Positions 44,312-55,015 of a stretch of DNA of 64,000 nucleotides are shown here, piece by piece (within the stretch, counting starts at the first letter, position 1; each line of letters starts with the position of its first letter). The notes under the pieces are model-generated. The model was not told the DNA's origin, did not search any database, and worked only from the letters and a program-made list of their open reading frames with translations. Position numbers and translations under genes: made by a program. The DNA is from Viola odorata (taxonomy: Eukaryota > Streptophyta > Magnoliopsida > Malpighiales > Violaceae), in the NCBI GenBank assembly GCA_963691705.1, contig OY829538.1, forward strand, positions 35,236,836-35,300,835. The letters are read 5' to 3'.

Positions 44312-45838
44312 TGATCGTCACTCAAATATACTTAAATTTATCCTGATACCTAAATGCACAAATAAATGTGTACAGGGCAAGACAGGGTCGAACCACAGAG
44401 ATTGAAGGACTAATGATTCAATTTAAATGTATGACAAAGGATAAATGCAACCGAAAATAAAAGTAACACTAGGGGGTTTTATGTCAATTAATACAATTAA
44501 TCGACGTAGATCAGAGAGCTAACAATAGCTAACAAGACAAATAAATAAAGCAGTTATCAAGGGCATGAAAGTAAAACACAATCCAGGGCAAGATAATCAA
44601 AAGCAATTCGGGGGCAAGAAAATAATAACAATTCGAGGGCAAGAAAATAATAAAGGTAGTAAAAGAGATATTAGTCTGATGGGAAGGGATCTTAGCAAAA
44701 GGTGTTCTCGGGTTGCTTTCGGGGTAGTTAATCATCGGCGCAAAGATATTTCATTCTCGTTCCCTAGACATGCTATAGGGGTCTATCACCTCCCCACACT
44801 GTCACTGCTAACGAGATGACCTAGACACCTCACCATCCTTCCAGGCTCCTCCTCACACTGTCACTGCTAAAGAGATGACCTAGACACCTCGCCATCCTTC
44901 CAGGCTCCTCCCCACACTGTCACTGCTAAAGAGGTAACCTAGACACTTCATCATCCTCCCAGCACCTCCCCACACTGTCACTGCTAAAGAGGTGTCGAGG
45001 GCATGATAACGACAGACAAGCAAATACAACAATAAGAATATATTAAACACAATTAGGCCTCTTAACTAATCATTGCAACCCTTGAAACACCCTTTACTAA
45101 GAAGATGAGCTTAGTCGCTCATGCTAACAAGTAATAAAAATAAATCTAATAAATAACATATAAGTAAAGAGACAAGAAATGGAATGAAAGCTTAATAAAT
45201 ACCAACCGGAGCATAAAAGCTCCGGTTTGAAGAAGGATTAATAGTGGCGGCTGCTCCAACAAAAGGGAGGAACAAATCCCCAGAAAAGAAACCTAAGAGG
45301 CGGCTGCCAAAAACTAAAAATGAGATCTGATGCCTAAAACCCTAAAACTAAAGTTATATATAGTGTCCAGCCCACAAGAGGACAAAATCCAGCTAAGGGT
45401 TTACAAAAAGACAAATTCCAACTAAGGGGAAAGAGTGACAGCACATGGAGCGTGCTGGAATATTCTAGGATCTTCTAGATTCCCATGGAATCTTCTAGAA
45501 ACGCACGGAAAGATTCTGAGAATATTCTTAGGGATCTGCATGGAACCTTCTAGAAGACATCAGACGTGACACGTGGGAGTACGACAACGAGGACACGTGG
45601 AAATAACACTTTTGGTCTGTCTCGGAAACCACGGCAAGGCCTCGATGGCAAAGTTAGTGTCGCGGGCTCAACAACTTCTGTTCTTCTAGACCTCAATCTC
45701 AAAAAGGCTCGTTTTAGCTCGTTTCTCCCTTTTGGCGCTGATCTACAAAAAGATGGGAAAAAGGGTAAATCATAAGTATTTTGCCCTCGAAAAGGCTGGA
45801 AATAAGATAGAAAAACCTATAATAAAGGCATGCTATCA
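44312..45838 (-). repeat. Ath-D 5' LTR
   Basis: 1527 bases, matching 38975-40595. It has four tandem 59-base units (44791-44997) against three in the other copy. TATA-like box at about 45355-45364 (complement); hairpin at 45201-45228. Confidence 0.9.
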
Positions 45839-46454
45839 CCAACCCTAGGTGGAGACTTGAGTGTGAGCCACCGTGGCGCGAGCGCGAGCCACCATGGTAT
45901 GACAACGATGACGATGAGCGGGACCCATACATGCACCCTCGTGGACCTAGAGACCAATCTAGATGAGAGCGTTGACATGAGGAGGTTGAGCGAGAAGACA
46001 CCTATGAGAGGCAAGGAGCTAATGCAAGGTATGGAGAAGGGAGAAGGTTTGGTAGTCAACTTGATGGAAACCTTGGGAGCATAAAGTTTAAAATCCTTCC
46101 CTTTGAAGGGAAGGATTACCTAGACGTGTACTTAGAGTGGGAAAGGAAATTGCAATCTATTTTCCTTTTTGACAACTACTCAGAGGAGAAGAACGTGAAG
46201 TTAGCATCGGTGGAGTTTAATGGATACGCCACTTATTGGTGGGATTCTTTGAACCAATTAAGGGAGACAGACCGGTTGCAACTTGGGAGGATATGAAGAT
46301 GCTAATGAGGAAGCAGTTTATACCCACACACTTTCAAAGAGATCTACATCAGCGCTTTCAAACGCTAACTTAAGAGAGTAAGAGCGTTAGTGGTTATTTT
46401 AATGAGATGGAGGTTGCCCTAGCAAGAGCACAAGTCATGGAGGATATTGAGGCG
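45839..46454 (+). pseudogene. Gy-F gag, second segment
   Basis: After the CCAAC duplication the gag continues. KILPFEGKDYLDVYLEWERK, FDNYSEEKNVKLASVEFNGY and ATYWWDSLNQLRE are the retrotrans_gag core. With frameshifts, MLMRKQFIPTHFQRDLHQRF and EMEVALARAQVMEDIEA follow up to the Ath-E insertion. Joined to 56590 the frame continues ATMVRFLNGLNRE without loss. Confidence 0.85.
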
Positions 46455-47671
46455 TGACTCTCCGTCGAAACGGGTCAAAAATAATAATAATTTCTGATGC
46501 CTAGATGCACAAACTAATTTGCGTATAATGGTAACAGGGTCGATCCATGAGACACTGAAGTATGAAATCTTACCCTAAATATACGATGGAATGAAATGCA
46601 CACACGGTAACACAAAAAGGGGGGGGTTTATTGGTCAAACAAGTCGACCAAAGATATCGAGGGCACGATAGCTAACAAAGACGTCAATAATAAATCAAAG
46701 GAATTATCAAGCATAAACAAAACAGATAAGGGGTAAATGACTTAAAATCAGATAAAAAGGAATCTTAGCAAGGGAATTTTCCCAGGTTACGTAGAGGACT
46801 CGTCAATCATCGACGCACATATAGTCTATTCTCACATTATAGACATGTTATAGAGGCCATATACATTTAGGCCTCCTACTTTCCTCTTAAGAGAAGTTAC
46901 TCCCCATTTTCACTGTTAATAAGGCAACCTTGACATTGCGGCGTCCTCCCAGGCATGAAGTGGGGAGGCAATACTCACAATGCCCATGAAGATAAGGAAA
47001 GACACATCTAGGGCTAGATGCCTCTCAAATTGTCAGACTCGCGACACCGCCCTAATCACTCACTTGCCCTAGACAGAACGGACCAAGCTAATGAGAATCC
47101 ATCTAGTGTCTACTCTATTCTAAGGCTTCGCGTTAGTTATAACTAAAGAAATGACGAAGATCTAAGATAGTAAATTAAAAGGTGATCGAGCTCCTAGCAA
47201 AACCATCTAGATCTAGCATTAAAATGGCAAGTGAATAAATATAGCGAAGAGAATATATTAAACACGATTTGGTCTCGTGACTACCCTCATACAACCCTTA
47301 AAACACCCTTGCTAAGCTAAGAACTTAGCCACTCATAACAATAAATAGCAAAATAGAATTAATATAAAGCATAAAAGGAAAGAACACAAAGTAAAAGAAA
47401 ATGCGATAGTAATAAATACTGGCCGGAGCTAATGCTCCGGTTTGAAGAGTATTTCCCGCGACAGAAGGAAATGGGAGTGAAAAATCCCAAAAAGACTAAA
47501 CAGGAAGGTGAGCGGCTGCTCCCAAAATGATTCTATGATCTAATAATGAGTGATGTCCTCAAAACCCTAAAACTAATGTTTAAGTACCCTCACAACTCAC
47601 TAGAAGACAAAGGACAGCTAGGAGGAGGGACAAAATGGGAGGACGCCTTAAAGGAATATTCCTAGGGTAGC
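46455..47671 (-). repeat. Ath-E 3' LTR, missing about 345 bases
   Basis: It follows 55016-56240 from TGACTC to CTAGGGTAGCCAAA, then stops matching. The part corresponding to 56240-56584 (the 5' end of the LTR on the element strand, including its TG) is absent. Confidence 0.87.
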
Positions 47672-48717
47672 CAAAGACAGGATAGGGATAGACAGGTTGG
47701 GGGTAGATTTATCCTTGGGCTTAAAATACTCAGGCACAATCCAAAAAGAAGTAAAGAATTCGAGGGAGAGCCCGAGGAATGTTGGGTGTTCAAGGAAGAA
47801 CAGAGCTTCCCAGCCAATATTGCCCATGACTTCTCGCACACGAGGCCCTACATGCATAGCATCCAGAAATTCCATGTCTAGGCACGCACAGGGGCTAATG
47901 CCTTTGGAATGAAACATTTGTAGCTTATTCAGGGAACCTGGGATGACGAGCAAGGAGTAGACGCTGAAATAGACGTCTTGCCCTCAACAGAGGATGGTCC
48001 TTCGGGGCCGCGTGGCTTCTTGGTTGTAGAGTCCTTCGTCGTGCCCTTGCTTAGGTCAGCTCCTTTTCTCTTCCGATCAGTCAGCGTTTCAGGCTCTACT
48101 GGGAATTTCACTTTTCCCTTTCTCATCGTCGAATGAGCCCCGACCTATTTCTCAGTAGCCGTTTTCTCTATGGCTTCTCTCGCTTCTCTTTCTTCATCAT
48201 CTTCTTCGCCAGCCCCTTCATCACTCTCGCCAGTTCGCTCTTCACCGGCGTTCAGCTGGTCAGATTCTTCCTCCTTCGATTCCTCATCGGCTACAGGTAT
48301 CTCGATCTCCTCTTCCCCCTCAGATTCAGAGACCAGTACCTCTTTTATGACCTCTTCCACCGTCAGCTTACGGGCAACCGGTGGCGACGCTTTGGCTTTC
48401 TTAGGTTTAGAGCTGGTGCCTGTGGAACCAGAGCCTAGACACACCACCCGACTGGATCTGGTCATGGTGGATGTAGGTGGAACAGAGATGGTGATTACTA
48501 AGTCATCAACGGCCAGAGGAAACTCCTCAGCTCGCGAGTCAGTGGGTGGCGAAGGATCTGGGGGTTGTGGGATAGTGAAATCTGGGCTAGGATTTTTGCT
48601 TAAGGGAGGGGTGTTTGAGAGGGTTTGGAAGGATCCAGGCGAGGAAGGAGGTGATGAAGTGATGGGGCTGTGAGGTAATGAGCTTCTTTTGTGAGCTACG
48701 CGTTTCATTCTTAGCAT
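47672..48717 (-). pseudogene. Ath-E third ORF, Athila ORF-1-like, 3'-truncated
   Basis: Frames 48717-48145 and 48126-47929 are in phase, separated by one TAG, and 47953-47648 follows after a frameshift. The first 250 or so residues are Ser/Pro/Glu-rich and disordered-looking (basic start, KKAKASPPVARKL, then acidic SESEGEEEIEI and EEDDEERE). The last part, MEFLDAMHVGPRVREVMG, NIGWEALFFLEHPTFLGLSL and EFFTSFW, matches the pattern of the ATHILA ORF-1/plant transposon protein family. Its function is unknown (gag-like and env-like roles have been proposed). The frame now ends in LTR sequence. Confidence 0.7.
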
Positions 48718-49369
48718 GGGGAGTGGTGATGGAGGATGTGGCTAGGGTTTTTTTGTGTTGGTCAAAATAGAGATGATGTGTTTTCATTGAAGAGAGAGAT
48801 AGAGATGGAGACAATGCGTGAGAGAGAGATACTGACACTGATAGGGAAAGGAATGGGAAAAAGGGAAAAATGTGGAAGAGTGGAAAGGACAGAGAGAGAG
48901 AATCACATTTTCAGAGGGTTTGATTTTGTTCTCTTACTAACGTGGCGCGCGGGGAGAGGAAGTGAGTTGTGTTCTCCCAAATCCCAACTGCCAAAAGCAA
49001 TCCTTTTCAAAATTGAAAAGGAGGCTAAGAGACGAAAAGAGATAAAAAAGCGGAATAAATAAGGAATAAATAAATAAAAAAAGAGAGATAAAGGGGACAA
49101 GATTAATTAAGAAGGAGAATATTAGTGGGGATTAAATATGGGAAAATGGGAAGCATTAAATAGGAAAATAAAACAAACAACCTAATTAATATAAGTAACT
49201 AAAAAAATAATAAAAGCAAAGAGAGAAGTAAAACAAAAAATAAAAAGGAAAAGACTTAAAGGAACACGAAAGCGTAAAAGTTCTCGGCAATGAATTAAAA
49301 GGGAATACAAGGATGAGACGAAGCGCGAGGCCTCATCTTTGGTGACCTATTTTGACGTCCACAGGATGT
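48718..49369 (-). other. Ath-E spacer between pol and third ORF
   Basis: A/T-rich and purine/pyrimidine-biased, with (GA)-rich stretches near 48790-48900. No frame with known motifs. Athila elements usually have such a spacer, possibly with a promoter for the third ORF. Confidence 0.55.
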
Positions 49370-49586
49370 CTAGGGTTGGATGGGTGGGTTCACCACCTCT
49401 TCTACCTCTGTTGTGAAGGGTTTGAATTCTTCGTAGAAGGGTTTCAAGCGATGGCCATTCACTTTGAATATCGTGTCCGAGTCTAAACTTTGGATCTCGA
49501 CGGCTCCATGGTCAAATACGACTGTGACCCTGTAGGGGCCTGTCCATTTGGATTTAAGTTTACCTGCAAAAAGTCTTAAATGTGTG

Positions 49587-49736
49587 TTATACAAAAGAAC
49601 TTTCTGGCCAACAATAAAAGACTTTGGCAGGAGCAACTTATCGTGATAGGCCTTCGCTTTGTTATACAAAAGAACTTTCTAGCCAACAATAAAAGACTTT
49701 GGAAGGAGCAACTTGTCGTGATAGGCCTTCATCTTG
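49587..49736 (-). repeat. 75-base in-frame tandem duplication in Ath-E integrase
   Basis: ACAAAAGAACTTTCT starts at 49591 and again at 49666. The unit is 25 codons; the copies differ at a few bases, including a change that makes a stop. Confidence 0.9.
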
Positions 49737-50030
49737 CCCTTGTAGATAAGGGCGTTCTCATAGGCATCATCATGAAGTTCCTCAAGCTCTTAGATTTGCA
49801 AGCGACAGTGAGTAGGTGCCTCTCCGAGATTCATGTTAACCTTTTTGATCGCCCAAAAGGCATTGTGTTCAATTTCTATCGGGAGATGGCATGGCTTGCC
49901 ATAGACCATTCTATAAGGGGTCATCCCAATCGGGGTCTTGAAGGTTGTCCTGTAGGCCCAGAGAGCGTCGTCCAGTTTTGAACTCCAATCCTTTCGAGAT
50001 TGGTTGACCATTTTCTCAAGGATGGACTTG

Positions 50031-50108
50031 ATCTCTCTGTTGGAAACTTCGGCTTGCCCATTCGACTTGATCTCTCTATTGGAAACTTCAGCCTGCCCAT
50101 TCGACTTG
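50031..50108 (-). repeat. 39-base in-frame tandem duplication in Ath-E integrase
   Basis: Two nearly identical copies, each 13 codons, covering [13 protein letters not shown]. Confidence 0.9.
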
Positions 50109-50637
50109 ATCTCTCCCGGTTCCAAAAATGTGTTCCACGATCGCTGATGAGGGCTCGAGGCGTTCCAAATCGATTGAAGATATTAGTGTGCAGGAAATTC
50201 GCAACCACTTTAGAATCATCAATTTTTGTTGCCTTGGCCTCGACCCACTTAGAGACGTAGTCGACGATCAGCAAGATATAGACGTTGTCAAAGGAGTTCG
50301 GGAATGGTCCCATGAAGTCAATGCCCTAGATGTCAGAAATTTCGCAAGAAATGATATTGGTCAGAGGCATCTGATTCCGAGCGCCTATATTACCTGTTGC
50401 CTGACATCGAGGGGATGATGTGCAATACATGTAGTTATCTTTGAAAATCGATGGCCAATATAGGCCAGCCTCAAGTACTTTTATGGTTGTTTTCTTTGCT
50501 GCAAAATGGCCACCTTCTGTCGTTGAATGGCAAAACTTCAAGATCGAGGGCACTTCATCCATTGTTACGCACCTCTTGATGAGCTAGTCGGAACAATGCT
50601 TCCATAGATAGGGGTTGTCCTAGACATAATACTTTGA

Positions 50638-51279
50638 TTATTTCCGGATGCATTGTCTTTCGGATGGTGAGGAATCGGCATGAAAAGATCCAGTAGCGAG
50701 GAAGTTAGCTATATGAGAGAACCAAGGAAAATGGACTACGTAGGCAGGACAAGAGCGTTCATCAGGAAAAGTATCACGGATGGACACATACGAATCATCC
50801 TCTTGGGCTGGAAGTCTGCTTAAATGGTTTGCCACCAAATTTTCTCTACCTTTCTTATCCTTGATCATGATATCAAATTCTTGTAGTAACAAGATCCACC
50901 GAATAAGGTGAGGCTTAGCGTCGGCCTTCGTTAATAGGCATCTAAGGGCCGAATGGTTAGAGTACACGATAACATGCGTGCCCAAGAGGTACTGCCTGAA
51001 CTTGTTGAGGGCATAGACAACTTCCAAGAGCTCTTTTTTTGTGGTCGTGTAGTTTTGCTGGGCTGGATCTAATAACTTGGAAGCATAATAGATAACGTAT
51101 GTCTCCTTATCTTTCTTTTTCCCCAAGACGGTGCCGAGGGCATGATTGCTAGCATCGCACATGATCTCAAAAGGGATGGACCAATCGGGGGCTCGAATAA
51201 TGGGAGCTGTGGTGAGTTTAGTCTTGTGCAAATCAAACGAAGCCTTACAATCATCATCGAATATGAGCTCCACATCTTT
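50638..51279 (-). pseudogene. Ath-E RNase H and linker (211-codon frame)
   Basis: [73 protein letters not shown] and RENLVANHLSRLP. The Asp in the S-D-H motif is Asn here (YSNHS), so the RNase H would be impaired. Confidence 0.88.
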
Positions 51280-52460
51280 CTAAAGTAGACGACACATGGG
51301 TTGAGTAATTTTTGAGAAATCCTTAATGAAGCGTCTGTAGAAACCAGCATGCCCTAGAAAGGAACGAACATCTGTTATGCAAGAGGGATAGGGCAAGGAC
51401 TCATTTACTTCAATTTTTGCTTTATCTACTTCAATGCCCTTGCTGGAGACTATATGACCCAAGATGAGGCCTTGATCGACCATAAAGTGACATTTCTCAA
51501 AGTTCAGTACTAAATTGGTCTCGATGCAGCATTGTAGGATTTTCTTCAAGTTGGCCAGACATTCAGCAAAGGAGTTGCCACATACGGTAAAGTCATCCAT
51601 AAAGACCTTAATGCCTTTTTCGATGAATTCAGAAAAAATGCTAATCATGCACCGTTGGAAGGTAGCAGGGGTATTACATAAGCCGAAGGGCATTTGTCTA
51701 TATACAAATGTACCGAATGGGCAAGTGAAGGTAGTTTTCTCTTAGTCTTCGAGGGCAACTAGAATCTGATTGAAGCCTGAATACCCATCTAAATAGTAAT
51801 AGTGTGTCTTGCCCGCGAGGCGCTCTAACATCTGATCAATGAAGGGAAGGGGGAAATGATCTCTCCTCGTGGCCACGTTCAAATGGCAATAATCAGTGCA
51901 AACTCGCCAGCAATTCTGAATTCTGGTTGGAATCAAAGCACCATCTTGCCCTGTAGTGATGGTGATGCAGGTTTCCTTAGGCCCTACTTGAACAGGACTC
52001 ACCCATAGGCTATCAGAGATGGGGTAGATAACTCCGGCATCTAATAACTTGAGCACCCTTTTTCTTTACCACTTCCATCATATGAGGGTTTAATCTATAC
52101 TGAGGTCGACGGACTGTCTTGCTAGCGTCCTCAAGATGGATTCTATGGGTGCATAGGGCTGGTGACAAGCCCTTGATGTCGGCTATTGTCCAACCGATGG
52201 CTCTTTTAAATTCTTCCAATAAAGAGATCAATTCCTTCTCTTCTGGTTCGTCCAACTTATTGGAAATAATTACTAGAAGAGATTTTTCAGTACCAAGATA
52301 AGCATACTTAAGGTACGAGGGCAGGACCTTCAATTCAAGAATCAGTGCTTGCTCGAGGGAAGAAGGGAGTTTCACATGATCATCATGATGTGGGCAGACA
52401 ACAGGAGGTTCTGGAGAAAGAATAGGTTGCTCCTCTAAAGATGCAACGGTTGAATGCAAG
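51280..52460 (-). pseudogene. Ath-E reverse transcriptase
   Basis: AIGWTIADIKGLSPALCTHR, QYRLNPHMMEVVKK, LLDAGVIYPISDSLWVSPVQ, WRVCTDYCHLNVATRRDHFP and YYYLDGYSGFNQI, then a stop at 51742, then MPFGLCNTPATFQRC, FMDDFTVCGNSFAE and SFLGHAGFYRRFIKDFSKI. Both catalytic regions (YLDG and FMDD) remain; one stop and a frameshift break it. Confidence 0.88.
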
Positions 52461-53519
52461 TTAGCTGGTGTAACGACTGTCGAGGGCAAGTTCTCTAAAG
52501 TTTCTGGTGTAAGACCCCTTGTTGAGGGAAAGCTGTAATGGATCAACAAAATTTAATTCAGATATTTCATCGACAAATTGATCAATTAAATCATCATAAT
52601 TGAGGCTAGAAACTTTAGAAGGATATCGCATGGATTCAAGCATGTTGAATTTAATGATTTGGCCATCAAATTCAAGAGAAATGGTAGCGTCATGGACATC
52701 TATCTTGGTCGTGGCGGTAGCAAGAAACGGTATGCCTAGAAGGATATCTGTGGCTTTAACGGAACCACCACCCTCCATGGAAATGACATAGAAGTCCGCT
52801 GGAAAAATGAACTCGCCGACTTGGATAAAGACATCTTTAATAACGCCCTCGGGGTAGATGACAGAACGGTCAACTAACTGGATTGCAAGTCTTGTACTTT
52901 TTAGGGGACCGAGGCCTAGACGGTTATAAATCGTCAAGGGCATGACGTTAATGCCAACTCCTAAATCACACATGGCCTTCCCAACATCAACTGTCCCAAT
53001 CTTACAGGGGATAATAAACATGCCCTGGTCTTGACACTTAGGAGGAATTTTCCGTTTAATGTGGGTTGAAACATTGGTGCCTACACTTATCTTGTTGACC
53101 CTGGCCATATGGCATTTGTTGATGCACAAAGTCTTCAAAAACTTAGCATAGCGGGGAACACTTTTGATCGCTTGAAGAAGAGGGATATTGATGACAACTT
53201 TGCTAAAGATATCAAAGATTTCTCGCTCTTCTTTGTCCTTCTTGGACTTGACAAGGCGTTCGGGAACAGGAAGTTCAAGGATTTGGTGAATATATTCTTG
53301 AGTGAACTCGGGTGGGTTCGGATCATTCCGTGGAGATCCTCTAGGGGAACGGATACAGTCGACCATCACATCTGGAATTTTTAGCTCCTTTTTCTTTTTC
53401 TTAGGCTTGAGCTCAGATTCTGGAGATTGTTCAACATCGAGGGTAGGACGGACTGGAGGTAATTCAAGACCACTTTGGAGGGTCATAGCGCACGCTTCAT
53501 GTTTGGGATTCGCTTCCAT
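52461..53519 (-). pseudogene. Ath-E aspartic protease region (352-codon frame)
   Basis: Open from MEANPKHEACAMTLQSG. NIPLLQAIKSVPRYAKFLK, KIPPKCQDQGMFIIPCKIG and KAMCDLGVGINVMPLTIYNR hold the active-site loop, but the Gly/Ala after the catalytic Asp-x-Gly is Val. DILLGIPFLATATTKIDVHD and FNMLESMRYPSKV follow. Homologous to the Ath-D frame at 41870-42799. Confidence 0.85.
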
Positions 53520-54958
53520 CTGTCCAGGAATTCTACCTCTATTTTTTTATTCCTTCATCTCGGCATTAATCACACTCATTTGCTTTTGCATTTCGGAAAT
53601 TATACTCTTCTGATTGATGGTGTCATCAACGGGTGGAGGGGCAGAAGTCTGATCTTTAGGTGGATGTTGGTAGTGCTGATTATGCTGGTATGGAGGTCTA
53701 GGCCTGAAGTTTTACACGTTGAAAGGAGGCTGGGGCTGGGTACCATATTGATATTGTTGCTGTTGCGGTTAACTAGGGCTGGACGATTGTGGATTGTGAG
53801 ACCAGCTGAAGTTGGGGTGCTTCTAGCCTTGGTTGTAATTCTGGCCATAAGGGATGTTGTATCCCCCAACCGCATTAACTGAAATTTCTTCTGGAATATA
53901 CGGGCATGTGTCCGTGGGATGATCTATAAAATTGTAGATTTGACAGGCCTTGATCTGGACTGGTTATCCTGAAGCCATATTCTGAAGCATACCCATGATG
54001 GTAGTTAACTAATTTTCCATGCCAGCAACTCGGACATTTTGAGAGTTACTTACCACTATTTCGGAGGCAACAATAGTCTTGGCCATGAGTTCAATTATGG
54101 CTTTCGCTGCAGCTGGGGTACGGGCACAAAGGGATCCACTGGTTGCGGTGTCCAGCAAAGCTTTGTCATTTCACTTCAAGCCTTCATAGAAGTACTAGAT
54201 GAGGGCATGATCAGTCAGATTGTGCGAAGGACATATGGCTTGCATTTTCTTATAGTGTTCATAGTATTGCCCTAAACTCTCGTTGTCCTTCTGAACAATA
54301 GAAACTAATTGCTTGTGGGTCATGCTTGTCGTAGACGCTGGGTAATACTTATCAGTAAAGGCCTTGGACATCTCAGCCCAAGAAGTAATAGATTGAGGAG
54401 AAAGGTCATAGAACCAATCCTTGGCGGCGTCCTTGAGGGACCACATAAAAGCTTGCAACTTAGCTTGGTCGATATCGACATTAGTGGGCTTCATGGCCTC
54501 CCAGACCGAATGAAGATGCTGTAAATGGCGATGCGTATTTTCTTTAGGCAATCCGTGGAAAGATGGAAGGTGATGCATAACAGCGGACTTGAGTGTCTAA
54601 TCATGCCGGACAACGGGCCAGATGATACAGCTACTATGAGCTTAAGGGCAACATTGAGATCATCTATGGTCTGATCATTCAGCGGAGGTGGCGGAGGTGG
54701 TGGTGGTGGTTGATCTTCCATATCAGGAATCTGGGAGTTGACAAACTCAGCGTTGTCGAGGTCTAGATGAAAGAAAGGAAAGCCTTCAAGAAAAAGACGG
54801 TCGAGATTATCCAGATTGGAGAGATTTCCGTCGAGGGCAGGATGAGGGATTCCTCTACGGTTAATAGTTAGTCCCCTAGCTTGCCTTCGAAGCCCTCTTT
54901 CTGTTCTAGTAAGCTCAAAATCAAGTGGTAGAAGTTCTGGAGCAGATCTCCTGGTCAT
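53520..54958 (-). pseudogene. Ath-E gag, frameshifted
   Basis: Start MTRRSAPELLPLDFELTRTE at 54958, then a Pro run (MEDQPPPPPPPPP). In a new frame at 54578: FHGLPKENTHRHLQHLHSVW, LKDAAKDWFYDLSPQSITSW and AEMSKAFTDKYYPAS. The knuckle CQIYNFIDHPTDTC has its second Cys changed to Tyr. Several stops occur. Confidence 0.85.
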
Positions 54959-54992
54959 ACAAGTAAAAACAAGAAATCAGTACAAATCAATC

Positions 54993-55010
54993 TCCCAAGC
55001 AATGACACCA
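54993..55010 (-). other. Ath-E primer-binding site, decayed tRNA-Asp type
   Basis: The minus strand reads TGGTGTCATTGCTTGGGA, aligned with the tRNA-Asp complement but with five mismatches. Confidence 0.6.
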
Positions 55011-55015
55011 AAATT

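Larger units (their letters stand above)
38975..45838 (-). mobile_element. Ath-D, non-autonomous Athila-like element (gag-protease plus integrase tail)
   Basis: Complete 6864-base element. CCAAC flanks it (38970-38974 and 45839-45843). LTRs run 38975-40595 and 44312-45838. The PBS matches tRNA-Asp closely. Coding is gag, protease, then a jump to the integrase C-terminal region; RT, RNase H and the integrase core are absent. By eye the LTRs differ at 13 of about the first 230 bases, so the insertion is fairly young. Few stops break gag-protease. It could only have moved with enzymes from a related element. Confidence 0.9.
49370..50562 (-). pseudogene. Ath-E integrase with deletion and two in-phase tandem duplications
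   Basis: The zinc finger is HSTTEGGHFAAKKTTIKVLE ... [40 protein letters not shown] and [12 protein letters not shown] give the first two acidic residues. The sequence then jumps to [13 protein letters not shown], present twice (39-base repeat at about 50031-50108); the KYGVxHRxxTPYHPQ segment seen in relatives is absent. [20 protein letters not shown] follows. A second repeat of 75 bases (about 49587-49736) doubles YHDKLLLPKSFIVG-KVLLYN, with a stop in one copy. KLKSKWTGPYRVTVVFDHG is the C-terminal domain. Confidence 0.87.

Noticed and set aside
48170..48673. Plus-strand Ser-rich frame of 167 codons
   Set aside because: Antisense of the acidic/Ser-rich third ORF of Ath-E; composition alone keeps it open.
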